Assembly: GCA_016234595.1 (NCBI GenBank)
Contig: JACRBG010000055.1
Coordinates: forward strand, 248,001 to 312,000
Direction: 5' to 3'
Source: Chloroflexota bacterium
GTDB lineage: Bacteria; Chloroflexota; Anaerolineae; Aggregatilineales; J027
DNA: 64,000 nucleotides
Positions 35,682 to 46,492 of the stretch are shown here, piece after piece; the stretch's first letter is position 1, and each line of letters opens with the position of its first letter. The notes below the pieces were generated by a model, which was not told the origin of the DNA, did no database searches, and saw only the letters and a list, made by a program, of their open reading frames with translations. Position numbers and translations under genes: made by a program.

Positions 35682-36893
35682 TTACGTCCCCTCAATGACT
35701 CGGTCAATGACTTGGCGATATTGCGCTACCAATGTTGCAAAACGATTCTCGCCATTAAACCACTGTTGTGCAGCTACCGATGCTCTCCTTAACAACGCAG
35801 AATCATCGGCCAACTGATTTAGGGCCTCGACTATCTTAGGAATTTCAGCCTCGTTAATGGGTACACGCCACGCAAACTCGGCTGGATAGTCAGCCCATTT
35901 GGGTAAATCGGTGATAATAATCGGCTTGCCAGCCCCGACTGCCTGATTCACCACCCGACTGCTTTCGCCTGACCACGGCCAGCGCAAACCAATGACCACG
36001 TCACACGCCGCCATATAAGCCTCATAATCCGCTTGCTCAACAAAGCCAGCCATCACAACTTGCGGGGTTATCAATTCTTCGAGTTCGTGTTGATAGGCCT
36101 CTTCAAAAAATGGGCCGACAATCACCAATTGACTGTTAGGGTGGGTTTGGCCGAATTCGTTAAAGGCGATCAGCGCCTTGTCTACCCGCTTAATACGAGC
36201 CACATACCCAAAAACCCCCACCATGAAAATATTAGACCGGATGCCTAAGCGTTGCCTTGCTTCATGCTTGTCTACTGTAAATGGCTTGGGAGTATGGGGG
36301 ATAGGGTATGGCTTGGCGGTGGGATAGAGGTTCGTCAATTCATCAGCAAAATCTAGTCGAATGAGTTGGGCATGGCTACAACTCACCACATTCCCCAACA
36401 AATAATGCCGTTCCAAAAATCGTTGCATTGGGATGGCATCTCCCTGACTGAGGCAAAAAAAGGCATTGTCATACTCAGTTAACGCAATAGGAGTAACCAT
36501 CGAGGCGATTTCTTGGCGCAACTCTGTATACTTTCCTTGCTGGGCAAAGACATTAAACAACGTATTTGACCAAGTCAAATCGTGTAATGAGACAATGACG
36601 TTTTTTTGCCGTCGCATGGGAAAATATTGATAAAAATGCAGGGGCGAGTTGCCAAATTCATGCAAGGTCACCGCAAAAGATTGCTCGTGACGCCGCTGGC
36701 CGTACTTTTTAAAGGGGTACACCGGAAAAATAGCTGTAACCTCTGGCGCAGGCTGATACCCTTCATCAATGAAAATCTCAATATCATAAAACGGCCTTAA
36801 TTCCATCAATACCTCAAGAGTGGAGTCAGCGACCCCACTCTTAACAGGTGGTACAGGCGACCATACCGCAAGGGGTGGTTTTGAACTCGTCAA
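35682..36893 (-). CDS. Glycosyltransferase, GT4-like (GT-B fold)
   Basis: This 403-residue protein has a GT-B fold. The C-terminal domain shows [33 protein letters not shown] and the sugar-nucleotide site [21 protein letters not shown], whose Glu matches the EX7E-type motif of GT4 enzymes. The donor and acceptor are unknown; surface polysaccharide synthesis is the usual role. The start is TTG and overlaps the stop of the upstream DUF255 gene by 4 bases (TTGA). Confidence 0.85.
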   Translation of the reverse strand: MTSSKPPLAVWSPVPPVKSGVADSTLEVLMELRPFYDIEIFIDEGYQPAPEVTAIFPVYPFKKYGQRRHEQSFAVTLHEFGNSPLHFYQYFPMRRQKNVIVSLHDLTWSNTLFNVFAQQGKYTELRQEIASMVTPIALTEYDNAFFCLSQGDAIPMQRFLERHYLLGNVVSCSHAQLIRLDFADELTNLYPTAKPYPIPHTPKPFTVDKHEARQRLGIRSNIFMVGVFGYVARIKRVDKALIAFNEFGQTHPNSQLVIVGPFFEEAYQHELEELITPQVVMAGFVEQADYEAYMAACDVVIGLRWPWSGESSRVVNQAVGAGKPIIITDLPKWADYPAEFAWRVPINEAEIPKIVEALNQLADDSALLRRASVAAQQWFNGENRFATLVAQYRQVIDRVIEGT

Positions 36894-38977
36894 GGAATTT
36901 TCGTCAGTAGCCTTTCCAATGCGTCCACTGTATTAACAGGGACATCACATACAAAATTTTGGCACACATAGGCCGTAGGCAAATCATTCCGGCGAGTGCG
37001 GTGGGCCAACAGTAAAGGGGTCGCATTCTCATCTTGATTAGTCGTTGCCAATGCTGTAATAACCGTTGGATGATAACGTTTCTGCACAACCGCCAACAAC
37101 TCATAGGCGGCAGATTCATCCCCAATAATCGCTACTTCAATTGGGCGTCGAACCAATAAATTCAAGCCACACAGCGCCGTCCCAAAGGCACTTGGATATT
37201 CCCGCATAGCCGCTGTAATCTGATTCAAGACGTTAACCGCCGCGTTTTCATAAGCCGCCTTTCCGGTATACCCTGCCAACTTCAGCAACACATACGCCAT
37301 CAAATTTGATCCGGCTGGTGTGGCATTATCCTGCATATTGCGTGGACGAGCAATCAAGGCCTCGTGGTCATCACTGGTATCAAAAAACCCGCCATCAGGG
37401 TCAGCAAAATGTACCAATACATGCTCGGCTAAGCGCTCGGCCTGCTCAAACCAATGCGGATTAAAGGTGGTCTGATACAACTCAATCAATCCATCAATCA
37501 CCGACGCATAATCTTCCAAATAACCATTTAGCTTGCTTTGACCCTGCCCATCTGTCAATCGCTTATGGGTGCGATACAAGCGCCCGTCGTCCATACTTAA
37601 TTCGGTCAGTAGAAATTGGGCATTGCCCTTCGCAATTTCCTGATAACGGTCATCCTCCAATACCCGGGCCGCTTCTGCAAATGCAGCCAACATCATGCCA
37701 TTCCATGCCGCCAGCATTTTTTCATCCCGCCCCGGCTTAATGCGTTCCTCGCGGGCCTCAAATAAAAGGCTTTTAGCCTGCTGAACAGCCTGTCGTAGTT
37801 CTTCAGTATCCATCACTCCACTGGCGGCTGCGACATCTTCGAGCCGATGCGGGATATTCAAAATGTTGTGCCCCTCAAAATTGCCCCGTTGCGTGACATT
37901 AAAATATGCCAGCACCGTCCCAAGCTGTTCAGGCATCATCGTTTCGCGCAGAATTTCCTGTATTTCCGGCAGAGACCAGACAAAAAATCGTCCTTCCTCA
38001 CCTTCGGAATCAGCATCTTGCGTACTATAGAACCCACCTGAGGGGTCGAGCATTTCTCGCTCAACATAATTCAAGATGTCGCGTGTGATATCTGCAAAAA
38101 ATTCATCACCCGTCACCTGATAGGCGTGCAAATAAACCCGCGTTAGTTGAGCATTGTCGTACAGCATTTTTTCAAAGTGGGGCACTAACCATCGTTCATC
38201 TACACTGTACCGATGAAAGCCACCCCCCAGTTGGTCATAAATGCCACCATGCGCCATCTTACGCAGGGTAAACAACACCACTTTGAGTACTTCCTCATCC
38301 CCTGAATGGGCATGGTATTGCAACAAATAGTCCAGCGTCATGGGCGATGGAAATTTCGGTTGACCACGATGCAATCCGCCATAAATGGGGTCGGCTTGCG
38401 CGACCAACTTCTGGGCGGCATGGTCAAGTAAATCGGCATCTAGTTCAATACCGCCTTCTTCTTTTGGTACAGCGAACCCTACCCGTTTTAGCGAGGCTGT
38501 CACCTCATTTGCGGCGTCTTCTAACTGCCCCCGCCGATTATGATAGGCATCGGAAGCCGCATACAAAATCTGCCGAAAACTGGGCATTCCATAGCGCGGT
38601 TCAGGTGGAAAATATGTCCCCGCATGAAAGGGTCGCCCATCGGGTGTGATGAAAACCGTCATGGGCCAGCCCCCATGCCCCCCCGTAAACATTAGGGTCG
38701 CCTGCATATAAATATCATCCACATCAGGCCGCTCTTCTCGGTCCACCTTAATATTGACAAACAGGCGATTCATCAATCCGGCTGTTTCTTCATCCTCAAA
38801 ACTTTCATGCGCCATCACATGACACCAATGACAGGCGGAATAGCCGATACTCAACAAAATCGGTTTATCCTCAGCCTGTGCTGTCGCAAATGCTTCTTCG
38901 CCCCATGCATACCAATCCACCGGATTATCGGCGTGTTGTAACAAATAAGGGCTGGTTTCATATTGCAGGCGATTCAT
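36890..38977 (-). CDS. Thioredoxin-domain protein, DUF255 / YyaL family
   Basis: The protein is 695 residues from the ATG at 38977, preceded by AAAGGA; the longer frame to 39028 lacks a ribosome site. The N-terminal thioredoxin-like domain carries [18 protein letters not shown] with a CHWC redox pair. The bulk of the protein is an (alpha/alpha)6 barrel like N-acylglucosamine 2-epimerases, with conserved GGFFDTSDD and [12 protein letters not shown]. It is a widely conserved family with no agreed biochemical function. It is translationally coupled to the glycosyltransferase gene. Confidence 0.9.
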   Translation of the reverse strand: MNRLQYETSPYLLQHADNPVDWYAWGEEAFATAQAEDKPILLSIGYSACHWCHVMAHESFEDEETAGLMNRLFVNIKVDREERPDVDDIYMQATLMFTGGHGGWPMTVFITPDGRPFHAGTYFPPEPRYGMPSFRQILYAASDAYHNRRGQLEDAANEVTASLKRVGFAVPKEEGGIELDADLLDHAAQKLVAQADPIYGGLHRGQPKFPSPMTLDYLLQYHAHSGDEEVLKVVLFTLRKMAHGGIYDQLGGGFHRYSVDERWLVPHFEKMLYDNAQLTRVYLHAYQVTGDEFFADITRDILNYVEREMLDPSGGFYSTQDADSEGEEGRFFVWSLPEIQEILRETMMPEQLGTVLAYFNVTQRGNFEGHNILNIPHRLEDVAAASGVMDTEELRQAVQQAKSLLFEAREERIKPGRDEKMLAAWNGMMLAAFAEAARVLEDDRYQEIAKGNAQFLLTELSMDDGRLYRTHKRLTDGQGQSKLNGYLEDYASVIDGLIELYQTTFNPHWFEQAERLAEHVLVHFADPDGGFFDTSDDHEALIARPRNMQDNATPAGSNLMAYVLLKLAGYTGKAAYENAAVNVLNQITAAMREYPSAFGTALCGLNLLVRRPIEVAIIGDESAAYELLAVVQKRYHPTVITALATTNQDENATPLLLAHRTRRNDLPTAYVCQNFVCDVPVNTVDALERLLTKIP

Positions 38978-39116
38978 CCCACATCCTTTGCCTAGAATTT
39001 TGCAAATATTCGTTGATTTTATTAGCATAATGAAGTGGTGTCAAAAGAAAAATTGTCCAGAATGCTGCCTTAAACGATAATAGAATAAATTCTTGCTATG
39101 CGAAGGAGTGCCAGTA

Positions 39117-40769
39117 ATGCCAACCCCTTTTGATAAGCGTATTTTCTGGATTCATTGGAGTGGGAGCGCTGTTGGTGAAAATACGATTGAGGAATTGGTC
39201 GAAACGGTTAAACAATTCAGCCCTAATGTGGCTGGGATAGCCATCAAAACAAGTGACGGCGAAGATTGGCAAGCGCGTTATGACAACAAAACATCTATGG
39301 AAATCAAAGGCCCCGATGATATTCTAAAATGGACGAAAGCCCTTGCACGGCGCGGCTTACAAACCTATCTTTGGCATGTCGTTCGTGGACGCAATATTCA
39401 AGGCGAAGTAGATGTGGTAACGGCAGCCTGTCGTGTACCCGGAGTCCGTGCCATGATTTTGGACGTGGAAGATGGTGCACTCTATTTTGGTGGACAATCG
39501 GCTGCCGCGGCCCGCGCTTTATCCTCTGGTATCAAAGCAGGTGCCCCGGCTGGCTTCCATCTCGCCCTGAATTTTGATGCACGTGGCAACCATCCTGCCA
39601 ATATCTACATTAATGAATGGCTACCCAACGTCCAAAGCCTGCATCCGATGGTCTATCATTGGCATTTTAGCGAAGGCACACGCGGCCCAACCACCTATAT
39701 TGACGAAGCCATGCGGGTTTGCAAACAATGGAACTTGCCTGTTGTTCCCATGCTCCAAGCCTATCCTGATCCTAGCACGGGTACACAGGTTCCCGAAGAT
39801 GATATTTTGTCGTCTGGCATCTATTCCTTCCAAAAAGGGGCCACTGGCATCAGCTACTTTAGATTAGGCACGGCTGGCACTGCCGAATTTCGGGCTGTCA
39901 GCAAAATCAACCCCAACAACATTCCCCCCGATGGTATTCCCCCTACTACCCAAAAACGAGTTTTCTTGGTTGTCACCCCTGCCCTCAATGTACGTACCGA
40001 ACCTAGTACTGAACCGCGCACGTTGCTTCCCGCCGAGCAACTTCGTATGGGCGAACGGGTCGAAGCTATTGCCACCTCGCGTACCGAAAAAGAAGGTTTT
40101 GTTTGGTGGCAGCACCGTACGGGCTGGTCAGCCGAGCGCAATCTTACGACATCTGAAGTCATGATGGCTGATGTCAATCAAGGTCTACCTGCTACGGCGT
40201 TTCTTTTCCAGCGCCTTCCCCTCGACTTGAACACGATGAAATGGTTTTATTATTATGGCAACACCGTGTTTGCTTTTCTCTACGGGCGGGCCAACAACTA
40301 TCCCGGCTACAGTCAGGGCTTGCATGGTGGTTTAGATTTTGGGCATCCCGGTGGGGTTCCGGTCTATGCGGGAGTCAATGGTATTTTTGATTACAGCGGC
40401 AACGGGCGGGCATTTGGCCCCAACCGTGTTGACGTAATTGTGGGCAATCATTTGGTCATTTACGGGCATGTTGCCAATCCAATCAAGGTCGCCCGAGGCA
40501 CACCCATTACCCCTGAAACCGTCATTGGCTATATTGATACAGGGGCCAAACATATGCATCTTGAAATTCGCTATGATAAATCAAATCAGAGCTTGATTTT
40601 GAACCCGTTGACCTTTATGACCAATCAGATGTTTAATGATTTAAACGCCAAATTCCCACCCGTTGGAGACTATGCCTTCTATCGCAGTTCGCGGTGGGAG
40701 CGTTGGTTGACGCCATTTGATCAGCCAACCATTGTACGGGGTGGGCCAGTGATTGGACCAACAGCCTAA
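39117..40769 (+). CDS. TIM-barrel / SH3 / M23 endopeptidase fusion
   Basis: The protein is 550 residues from the ATG at 39117, with AAGGAG 8 bases upstream. Residues 1-270 look like a glycosidase-type TIM barrel (FWIHWSGSAVGENTIEELV, YLWHVVRGRN, DVEDGALYFGG). An SH3-like domain follows at about 280-345 (LNVRTEPSTEPRTLLP). A LytM/M23 zinc peptidase domain lies at about 395-490 with metal ligands His403 and Asp407 (HGGLDFGHPGG) and His479/His481 (HMHLEIR). No signal peptide is evident, which is odd for a wall enzyme. It probably cuts peptidoglycan peptides. It is the first gene of an envelope-related cluster. Confidence 0.78.
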   Translation: MPTPFDKRIFWIHWSGSAVGENTIEELVETVKQFSPNVAGIAIKTSDGEDWQARYDNKTSMEIKGPDDILKWTKALARRGLQTYLWHVVRGRNIQGEVDVVTAACRVPGVRAMILDVEDGALYFGGQSAAAARALSSGIKAGAPAGFHLALNFDARGNHPANIYINEWLPNVQSLHPMVYHWHFSEGTRGPTTYIDEAMRVCKQWNLPVVPMLQAYPDPSTGTQVPEDDILSSGIYSFQKGATGISYFRLGTAGTAEFRAVSKINPNNIPPDGIPPTTQKRVFLVVTPALNVRTEPSTEPRTLLPAEQLRMGERVEAIATSRTEKEGFVWWQHRTGWSAERNLTTSEVMMADVNQGLPATAFLFQRLPLDLNTMKWFYYYGNTVFAFLYGRANNYPGYSQGLHGGLDFGHPGGVPVYAGVNGIFDYSGNGRAFGPNRVDVIVGNHLVIYGHVANPIKVARGTPITPETVIGYIDTGAKHMHLEIRYDKSNQSLILNPLTFMTNQMFNDLNAKFPPVGDYAFYRSSRWERWLTPFDQPTIVRGGPVIGPTA

Positions 40770-40779
40770 GGGATTGATT

Positions 40780-42033
40780 ATGAAAAAATGGATTTATCTG
40801 GGTATTGTCATCGGCATCATTACTTGGCCTCTGTCCCCCATCAAAGCCCAAGATGGCACCATACCACCACTGACCCAACAAATTGCTCTGCAAAGCGATG
40901 TAGGCCGAATGACAATGGATTTTCCGTTCGGCTGGCGTTCGGGCAACCCGCTTGAAGTGGATGCAACCTATATCGAGGTAGACAATGGTTCTGAGACGGT
41001 CTCCCCAACGATTGCCATTGAGGCGATTATTGCCCCTTATAATTCCCTGCCTTTCACCTTTAATACCCGCGCTGAAAACCCTGCCGAGGCCTATTTTGAG
41101 GCTTTCCGCACCCAACGTTTCGAAAATCGCTATGGGGTCTATGGAGAAATAGTCCCTGCCTTATTTGGGCCAAGCCTCAATCCCTATTCCGGGGCCATGA
41201 TGATGCTGCTAGAAAAATCAGGCTCTAGTCAATATTTAACTGATGGGCGCATTATCAGTATCGGTGTTGGCATTGCCATCGCGGAAAATACCCTTTTAAT
41301 CATCTCATTCCAGAGCAGTGTTGAGGATTTTGAGGGCTGGCGCAACACATGGTTAGCCATGTTAGATACTCTTAAATGGAATGATGTCCCGTTGATGAAC
41401 ACAACCAATCGCCAACGCACTGCCAATCTTGAAGATAGCGCGACGATGGTTGGTCTCTATAATTCAGCGTTCCCCGAAGTGGACGATAGTAATATATCAA
41501 CCTTGGCAGTCCCTATCACCATTATTACTACAATGCACAGCCTCACCTTCTTCCCGCCCAATCAATGGCAACACACCCTTGATGATGGTATCGCAACCCC
41601 TATCATGTTAAGTCCGATTAACTCCAACACTGCTTTTGCTGCAATTCGTTGGGTTCCCGCCGGAACGGCCTACGGGGGATTAGTAATTCAAGATGAAAAC
41701 CTGAACACTGATCAGTGGTTATTGAGCATTGCTCTTGTCCAAGAAATTCGTGTGAGACTAGGGGGTGGTGTGACAAAAATTACCAGCTTTAAATGGAATG
41801 GCTATCCCGCCGCCGCTGTCGCCTATCAATTTACCAGCAGTGTCCCCAATATCCGGTACCTCATCGCCGTTCCTAATGACGGATTCATCGAAATTACCTT
41901 ACAGGCTTTACCTACGGAATGGGTACAAATAGGCATCGATTTCGACTACATCCTCTCCAGTTTGACCCTTGATGATGTATTATTGGACTCGGAAGCGGCG
42001 CGTGAAGCCCGCCAAGAGTTAAGTGTTCAATGA
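40780..42033 (+). CDS. Secreted hypothetical protein
   Basis: This 417-residue protein has a clear signal peptide (MKKWIYLGIVIGIITWPL, cleaved near residue 22). The ATG at 40780 is preceded by TAAGGG. After cleavage there are two similar-looking beta-rich halves, each with an Ile/Leu strand pattern and a PFGW- or PPNQWQ-type turn. This suggests a duplicated domain, possibly of the lipoprotein or photosystem-II PsbP-like fold. No catalytic residues are recognised. It begins 10 bases after the M23 fusion gene. Confidence 0.6.
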   Translation: MKKWIYLGIVIGIITWPLSPIKAQDGTIPPLTQQIALQSDVGRMTMDFPFGWRSGNPLEVDATYIEVDNGSETVSPTIAIEAIIAPYNSLPFTFNTRAENPAEAYFEAFRTQRFENRYGVYGEIVPALFGPSLNPYSGAMMMLLEKSGSSQYLTDGRIISIGVGIAIAENTLLIISFQSSVEDFEGWRNTWLAMLDTLKWNDVPLMNTTNRQRTANLEDSATMVGLYNSAFPEVDDSNISTLAVPITIITTMHSLTFFPPNQWQHTLDDGIATPIMLSPINSNTAFAAIRWVPAGTAYGGLVIQDENLNTDQWLLSIALVQEIRVRLGGGVTKITSFKWNGYPAAAVAYQFTSSVPNIRYLIAVPNDGFIEITLQALPTEWVQIGIDFDYILSSLTLDDVLLDSEAAREARQELSVQ

Positions 42034-42045
42034 GGTCAAATCAAG

Positions 42046-42861
42046 TTGTCTGTAATGCTTTGTCCACACTGCGGCGCCAACCGCGAGGGCATGAATGACC
42101 AGCAACCGTGCTGGCGCTGCAAAAAACTACCCTATTCTACTGTTACCCAACCTGTCCATTCAGCAGCCGGATATAACCCATATCCGACTGCATCACCCTA
42201 CCCATACTCCACCGCACTCCAAGAACAACGCCACAGCAACTCCTGTCTCGTCATCGGCAGCATCGTACTCGCCATGACCCTGTTAATGGGCGGAGTGGCG
42301 TTCTTGGTCATGACTCTCCTCAACAACGACGACAATACCCCTGCTACACCTGATGGGGTCGCCCTTGTCCAAAACACCCCAACCGCTGAAACCGATCCGC
42401 CAATCGTATTGGATGCCCCGACTAACGGCGGTGAGCTAGGGGGTGTCATCCCTGCAACCGCCCCCCAAGTCGCCATTGGCCCCAATGCTGAAACCTCTGT
42501 GGCGCAGCAGGCCGCCTTTGCCTCAGCTACCTTCACTCCATTACCCAGTTCCACGCCCGCCCCAACCCTTACGCCAGCCGCAGGGCTTGCTCCTGCCAGC
42601 ATCAATTGCCCCGGTTCACCTCCCACCCGTCTTAGTCTCAATCTTCAAGCCGCCGTTATCAATAACCCTTCGGTTCGGATGCGATCTGACCCCGGCCTCG
42701 AAGCCCAAGTGCTGCAAGAGGTTGCCTATGGGACTGCCATGACCATTACGGGTGGGCCAGCCTGTGTTTCTAACCTACTTTGGTGGCAGGTTCAACTGAA
42801 CAGTACCGTTGGCTGGATTGCGGAAGGCCAAGCAGGAGCGTATTATTTGGAACCACGCTAA
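42046..42861 (+). CDS. Zinc-ribbon, transmembrane and SH3-domain protein
   Basis: This 271-residue protein starts at TTG, which has GAGG 10 bases upstream; the ATG at 42055 is further away. A cytoplasmic zinc ribbon (CPHCGANREG with CWRCKK, Cys near 6, 9, 25 and 28) is followed by one membrane segment (about 68-92). A long Ala/Pro/Thr linker leads to a C-terminal SH3-like domain (about 205-268, VRMRSDPGLEAQVLQE, GWIAEGQA). The design suggests a membrane protein linking a cytoplasmic metal site to a wall-facing domain. Function unknown. Confidence 0.65.
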   Translation: MSVMLCPHCGANREGMNDQQPCWRCKKLPYSTVTQPVHSAAGYNPYPTASPYPYSTALQEQRHSNSCLVIGSIVLAMTLLMGGVAFLVMTLLNNDDNTPATPDGVALVQNTPTAETDPPIVLDAPTNGGELGGVIPATAPQVAIGPNAETSVAQQAAFASATFTPLPSSTPAPTLTPAAGLAPASINCPGSPPTRLSLNLQAAVINNPSVRMRSDPGLEAQVLQEVAYGTAMTITGGPACVSNLLWWQVQLNSTVGWIAEGQAGAYYLEPR

Positions 42862-42889
42862 CTGCTATTCACTCTAAGGAGAAAACTCT

Positions 42890-44992
42890 GTGGAAACACC
42901 GCCACCTGCACCACGAACCTCTGTCCGTGTGATTGCTGGCACGCTGTTTTGGTTATTGCTGGCGCTGTTTCTCTATTATTGGGTTCATAAACCAGTCACC
43001 CCCACCTTTGTCCGATCCTTTGGCGGGGCAATCATTGATCTGCTCAGTGTAACATTATTGGTTTTAGTTGCGGCTGGTCTGGGTCGAACCCTCATCCGCT
43101 ATATTGCCCCAACTTATCCTAATATCCTCTCCCAACCTGAACAACTGGCAGGTGAGGCACTTTTTGGCTTAGGCATCCTCAGCATTTTAATTTTTGTGGT
43201 TGGCCTCGTCTGGTTACACGCGATTTCGGTGCTGGTCCTATTGGGAGTCATTGTTTTTTTCACCCGCCAGAATGTATTTGGCTGGGGTTATCATCTTTAT
43301 CTATGGTTGGATGCCTCACGTCCCCATAATCGCCTTGACCGCTGGCTATTGGCCTTTATCATTTTCAGTTTAGCGCTTGGTCTAATTATGGCGTTGGCCC
43401 CACCCACCAAATTCGACGCCCTCACCTATCATCTGGTTGGCCCCAAACTATGGGTCGAAAATGGGCGATTTGAAAGTCTGCCCGGCAACCACTTTTTTGG
43501 TTTCCCCCAACTAGTCCATACCCTGTTCGCGGCTGAAATGGCCCTGACCTTTGGACGGTTGACCGGTGGTGCCGTCGTCCATTGGGCTTTTGGTAGCCTA
43601 TCCCTAATGGCAATCGGCGGCTATGGCTGGCGACGATTTTCACCCTGTGTTGGTATCTTGGCGGTGGCAATTTTACTGGCAGCTCCCTCCATCTGGCTTC
43701 AATTTGGCTGGCCTTATGTGGATTTACCTCCCATCGGCTTTGCGATGCTGATGTTTATCGCTCTTGAGCAATGGCACGAACAGCATTCGGATACACGCTG
43801 GCTCATCCTCGCTTCCGTCTTCATTGGCTTCGCCATGTCCGTCAAATATCCACTGATTTGCTTGGGGCTTTCGGCGGGCTTCTATGTGCTGATTCATGGC
43901 AAACGCACCCGCTGGCTACAGAATGGGGCTATTATGGTTGGCGTGGCCTCGCTGGTTTTGGCTCCATGGTTGCTGCGTAATCTGCTTTTTTACGACAACC
44001 CGATTTACCCCTTTGGCCCACATACAGGTGATTGGGATAGCCTCACCAGTCAATGGTACACCAATTCAGATACGGCCCTCCTACACGATCTACCCGGTCT
44101 CTATTGGACAACCCCTATAACCTCAACCGTCTTTGGGATTGATGGTGCAGGGGGGTTTGCTGCCACCATTGGGCCACTTTTTCTATTCCTGATTCCCCTC
44201 CTCTTGCTCTCATGGAAAAAATTAGAACCCACGTGGCGCAAAAGCATTCAAGGCATGACCATCATTATTGCGGGTGTCTTTATTTTTTGGATGGCATCTG
44301 CCGCGACTAGTGTCTATGGCGCTCAAACCCGTCTTTGGTATGCCATGTTCCCAATGCTGGTACTGATTGCGGCTATTGGTTTTGACGGTTTACGCTATCT
44401 ACCGACCAAACCGCTCGATCTCCGCTTTGTAATTCAAGCCCTCCTTATTCTGATTTTTACCTTCACGGCCATTGATTATGTGCGGGGTGTCCGCCCCAAA
44501 AATGATCGCATTGAAGGCACAACCCTTGTCAGCCATTTCCTAGATAGCCACGCCCTCGACTATCTCATGGGAGTGATGCCCAAAAACGAGTATCTGGATG
44601 AAAATCTCGGCTGGCACATCGAAGCCATGCGCCAAGTTAACAAGCTACCTGATGGTTCGCGTGTTTTGTTTTTATGGGAGACCCGCTCGCTCTATTGTGA
44701 TGAGCCACGCATCGAATGTGTTGAAGATTGGATTTTATTACGATGGTGGCATGATCGTCGCACCCTGCAAATGGACAATGGGCAACTTGCCAGCGCCGAT
44801 ACCATCTTGAATGAGTGGCGCAGACGGGGAATTACCCACATTTTGGTATGGGAGGCTGGGCGCGATTTTGAATTTGATGACAACGCCCGTATCACCGATG
44901 CCGACAAAACAGAATGGGAAAAAGTCCCTGCGCAATTAGAGATTGTCTGGCAGCAAAAAGATGAATATTCGCTCTATACCCTATCCCAATAG
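42890..44992 (+). CDS. Polytopic membrane glycosyltransferase, GT39 / ArnT-like
   Basis: This 700-residue integral membrane protein starts at GTG with AAGGAG upstream and has about 12 hydrophobic segments. The first extracytoplasmic loop after helix 3 or 4 carries KFDALTYHLVGPKLWVENG, matching the Asp-containing catalytic loop of PMT/ArnT-type transferases that use lipid-linked sugars. The last 150 residues form a soluble domain. It probably glycosylates proteins or lipids at the outer membrane face. Substrates are unknown. It ends the envelope cluster that began at 39117. Confidence 0.75.
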   Translation: METPPPAPRTSVRVIAGTLFWLLLALFLYYWVHKPVTPTFVRSFGGAIIDLLSVTLLVLVAAGLGRTLIRYIAPTYPNILSQPEQLAGEALFGLGILSILIFVVGLVWLHAISVLVLLGVIVFFTRQNVFGWGYHLYLWLDASRPHNRLDRWLLAFIIFSLALGLIMALAPPTKFDALTYHLVGPKLWVENGRFESLPGNHFFGFPQLVHTLFAAEMALTFGRLTGGAVVHWAFGSLSLMAIGGYGWRRFSPCVGILAVAILLAAPSIWLQFGWPYVDLPPIGFAMLMFIALEQWHEQHSDTRWLILASVFIGFAMSVKYPLICLGLSAGFYVLIHGKRTRWLQNGAIMVGVASLVLAPWLLRNLLFYDNPIYPFGPHTGDWDSLTSQWYTNSDTALLHDLPGLYWTTPITSTVFGIDGAGGFAATIGPLFLFLIPLLLLSWKKLEPTWRKSIQGMTIIIAGVFIFWMASAATSVYGAQTRLWYAMFPMLVLIAAIGFDGLRYLPTKPLDLRFVIQALLILIFTFTAIDYVRGVRPKNDRIEGTTLVSHFLDSHALDYLMGVMPKNEYLDENLGWHIEAMRQVNKLPDGSRVLFLWETRSLYCDEPRIECVEDWILLRWWHDRRTLQMDNGQLASADTILNEWRRRGITHILVWEAGRDFEFDDNARITDADKTEWEKVPAQLEIVWQQKDEYSLYTLSQ

Positions 44993-45083
44993 AAACCGAG
45001 GATTACGGCTTTCTGGCAAAGTTCTTTGTTATAAAATCTTGCCATAACAATGATATAACCAAAGTATTATTCCACCAAAGAGT

Positions 45084-45113
45084 TTGCATAAATTTTTTGG
45101 GAGACGTTATACT
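45084..45113 (+). promoter_or_regulatory. Promoter of the branched-chain amino-acid ABC operon
   Basis: TTGCAT (45084-45089) and TATACT (45108-45113) are separated by 18 bases. The start codon is 50 bases downstream with AAGGGAATACC between. I see no operator motif. Confidence 0.6.
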
Positions 45114-45162
45114 GTAGTGGCATCCGTAAAAGATTTTTTAGCAAATAAATAAAGGGAATACC

Positions 45163-46461
45163 ATGAGGACAAAACGTTATCTTGGTTTGGTACTACTAAT
45201 TACACTCGCTTTAATCGCAGCGCCCACCGCTAAACACAGCAATAACGCAGTCAAACCTGTTTCAGCCGAAGGTGAAACGATTAAAGTCTATACCAGTTGG
45301 CCGTTGACCGGTGGGACACAGGCCGTTGGGGACAGTATGCTCAAAGCTGCCGAACTTGCCCTTGCTCAATATGAAGAAGATCATGATGGTGCAGGCCCGG
45401 CTGGATTTAATGTCGAAATCGTCGGCCTTGATGACGCCTCACCAACCACAGGTGCATGGGACGGCACGATTGAAGCCGAAAATGCTCAACGTTGCGTCAA
45501 TGACGCCGAATGTATGGTTTACTTCGGCACCTACAACAGTGGTGCGGCCAAAGTAAGTATGACTATCACCAACGAAGCTGGTATTGCCCAAATCAGCCCA
45601 GCCAATTCCTACGCTGGCCTCACCCGCGCCTGCGAAACCTGCGCCGAAGGTGAACCAGACATCTATCGTCCCAGCGGGGAAGTCAATTACTTCCGCACCA
45701 ACGGAACCGATGACTTCCAAGGCCCTGCTGACGCTGCATGGTCGTACTGCCTCGGCTTCGAAAAAGTCTATATTTTGGATGACACCCAAGCCTACGGCAA
45801 AGGTCTCGCCGATGAATTTGAACGTCATGCCGAGGAAGTTGGCCTAGAGGTTGTAGGCCGCGCCAGTGTTGAATCTACCGACGTGGACTTCCGCGCTTTG
45901 CTGACCGATGTATTGGCCTCCGGTGCTGATCTTGTCTTCGGCGGTTTCGTGCTAGACTCTGGCGGCCCACAGGTCATCCAACAGATGAACGAACTCGGCC
46001 TGTTTGAAGAAGGCATCTATTTCATGGGCCCAGATGGTATGGCAAGCCCCGCTTTGTTTGACCAAATCGGCGGCGCGGAAATCGCCAATGATTACGTCTA
46101 CATTTCCTTCCCCGGCCCACTGCCCAGCACCCTCGAAAGTGAAAAAGGCGTGCGTTTCTATGAGGGTTATGTGGACACCTACGATGAAGAACCCGATCCC
46201 TATGCCGTTTATGCCTATCAATCAATGGCCGTCATTCTGGATTCCATCGAACGTGCTGGCGTAGCCGATCGCGCTGCCATTTTGGAAGCCATGCGCTCGA
46301 CCACCGACTTCGAAGGCCTCTCGGCTACCTTTAGCTTTGATGAAAACGGTGACGCCACGGTCTCTGGTTTTTATGGTTACGCCGTTGGTGATGATACCTT
46401 TATTGATGGGACTCTCATCACCCCCAACATGAATGAAACTTGCGAAGTTGCTACCGACTAA
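45163..46461 (+). CDS. livK: Branched-chain amino-acid ABC transporter, substrate-binding protein
   Basis: This 432-residue extracytoplasmic solute receptor of the Leu/Ile/Val family starts with a signal peptide (MRTKRYLGLVLLITLALIAA) without a lipobox Cys. The mature part begins VYTSWPLTGGTQAVGDSM, the ligand-facing start of the family. Conserved AEECMVYFGTYNSGAA-type and SPANSYAGLTR sequences follow. Four Cys may form two disulfides. It is upstream of the permease and ATPase genes and separated from them by a hairpin, consistent with extra production of the binding protein. The actual ligand could be another amino acid or amide. Confidence 0.9.
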   Translation: MRTKRYLGLVLLITLALIAAPTAKHSNNAVKPVSAEGETIKVYTSWPLTGGTQAVGDSMLKAAELALAQYEEDHDGAGPAGFNVEIVGLDDASPTTGAWDGTIEAENAQRCVNDAECMVYFGTYNSGAAKVSMTITNEAGIAQISPANSYAGLTRACETCAEGEPDIYRPSGEVNYFRTNGTDDFQGPADAAWSYCLGFEKVYILDDTQAYGKGLADEFERHAEEVGLEVVGRASVESTDVDFRALLTDVLASGADLVFGGFVLDSGGPQVIQQMNELGLFEEGIYFMGPDGMASPALFDQIGGAEIANDYVYISFPGPLPSTLESEKGVRFYEGYVDTYDEEPDPYAVYAYQSMAVILDSIERAGVADRAAILEAMRSTTDFEGLSATFSFDENGDATVSGFYGYAVGDDTFIDGTLITPNMNETCEVATD

Positions 46462-46492
46462 ACCGTTTAACTTGCAAGTCTGAATAAATTAG

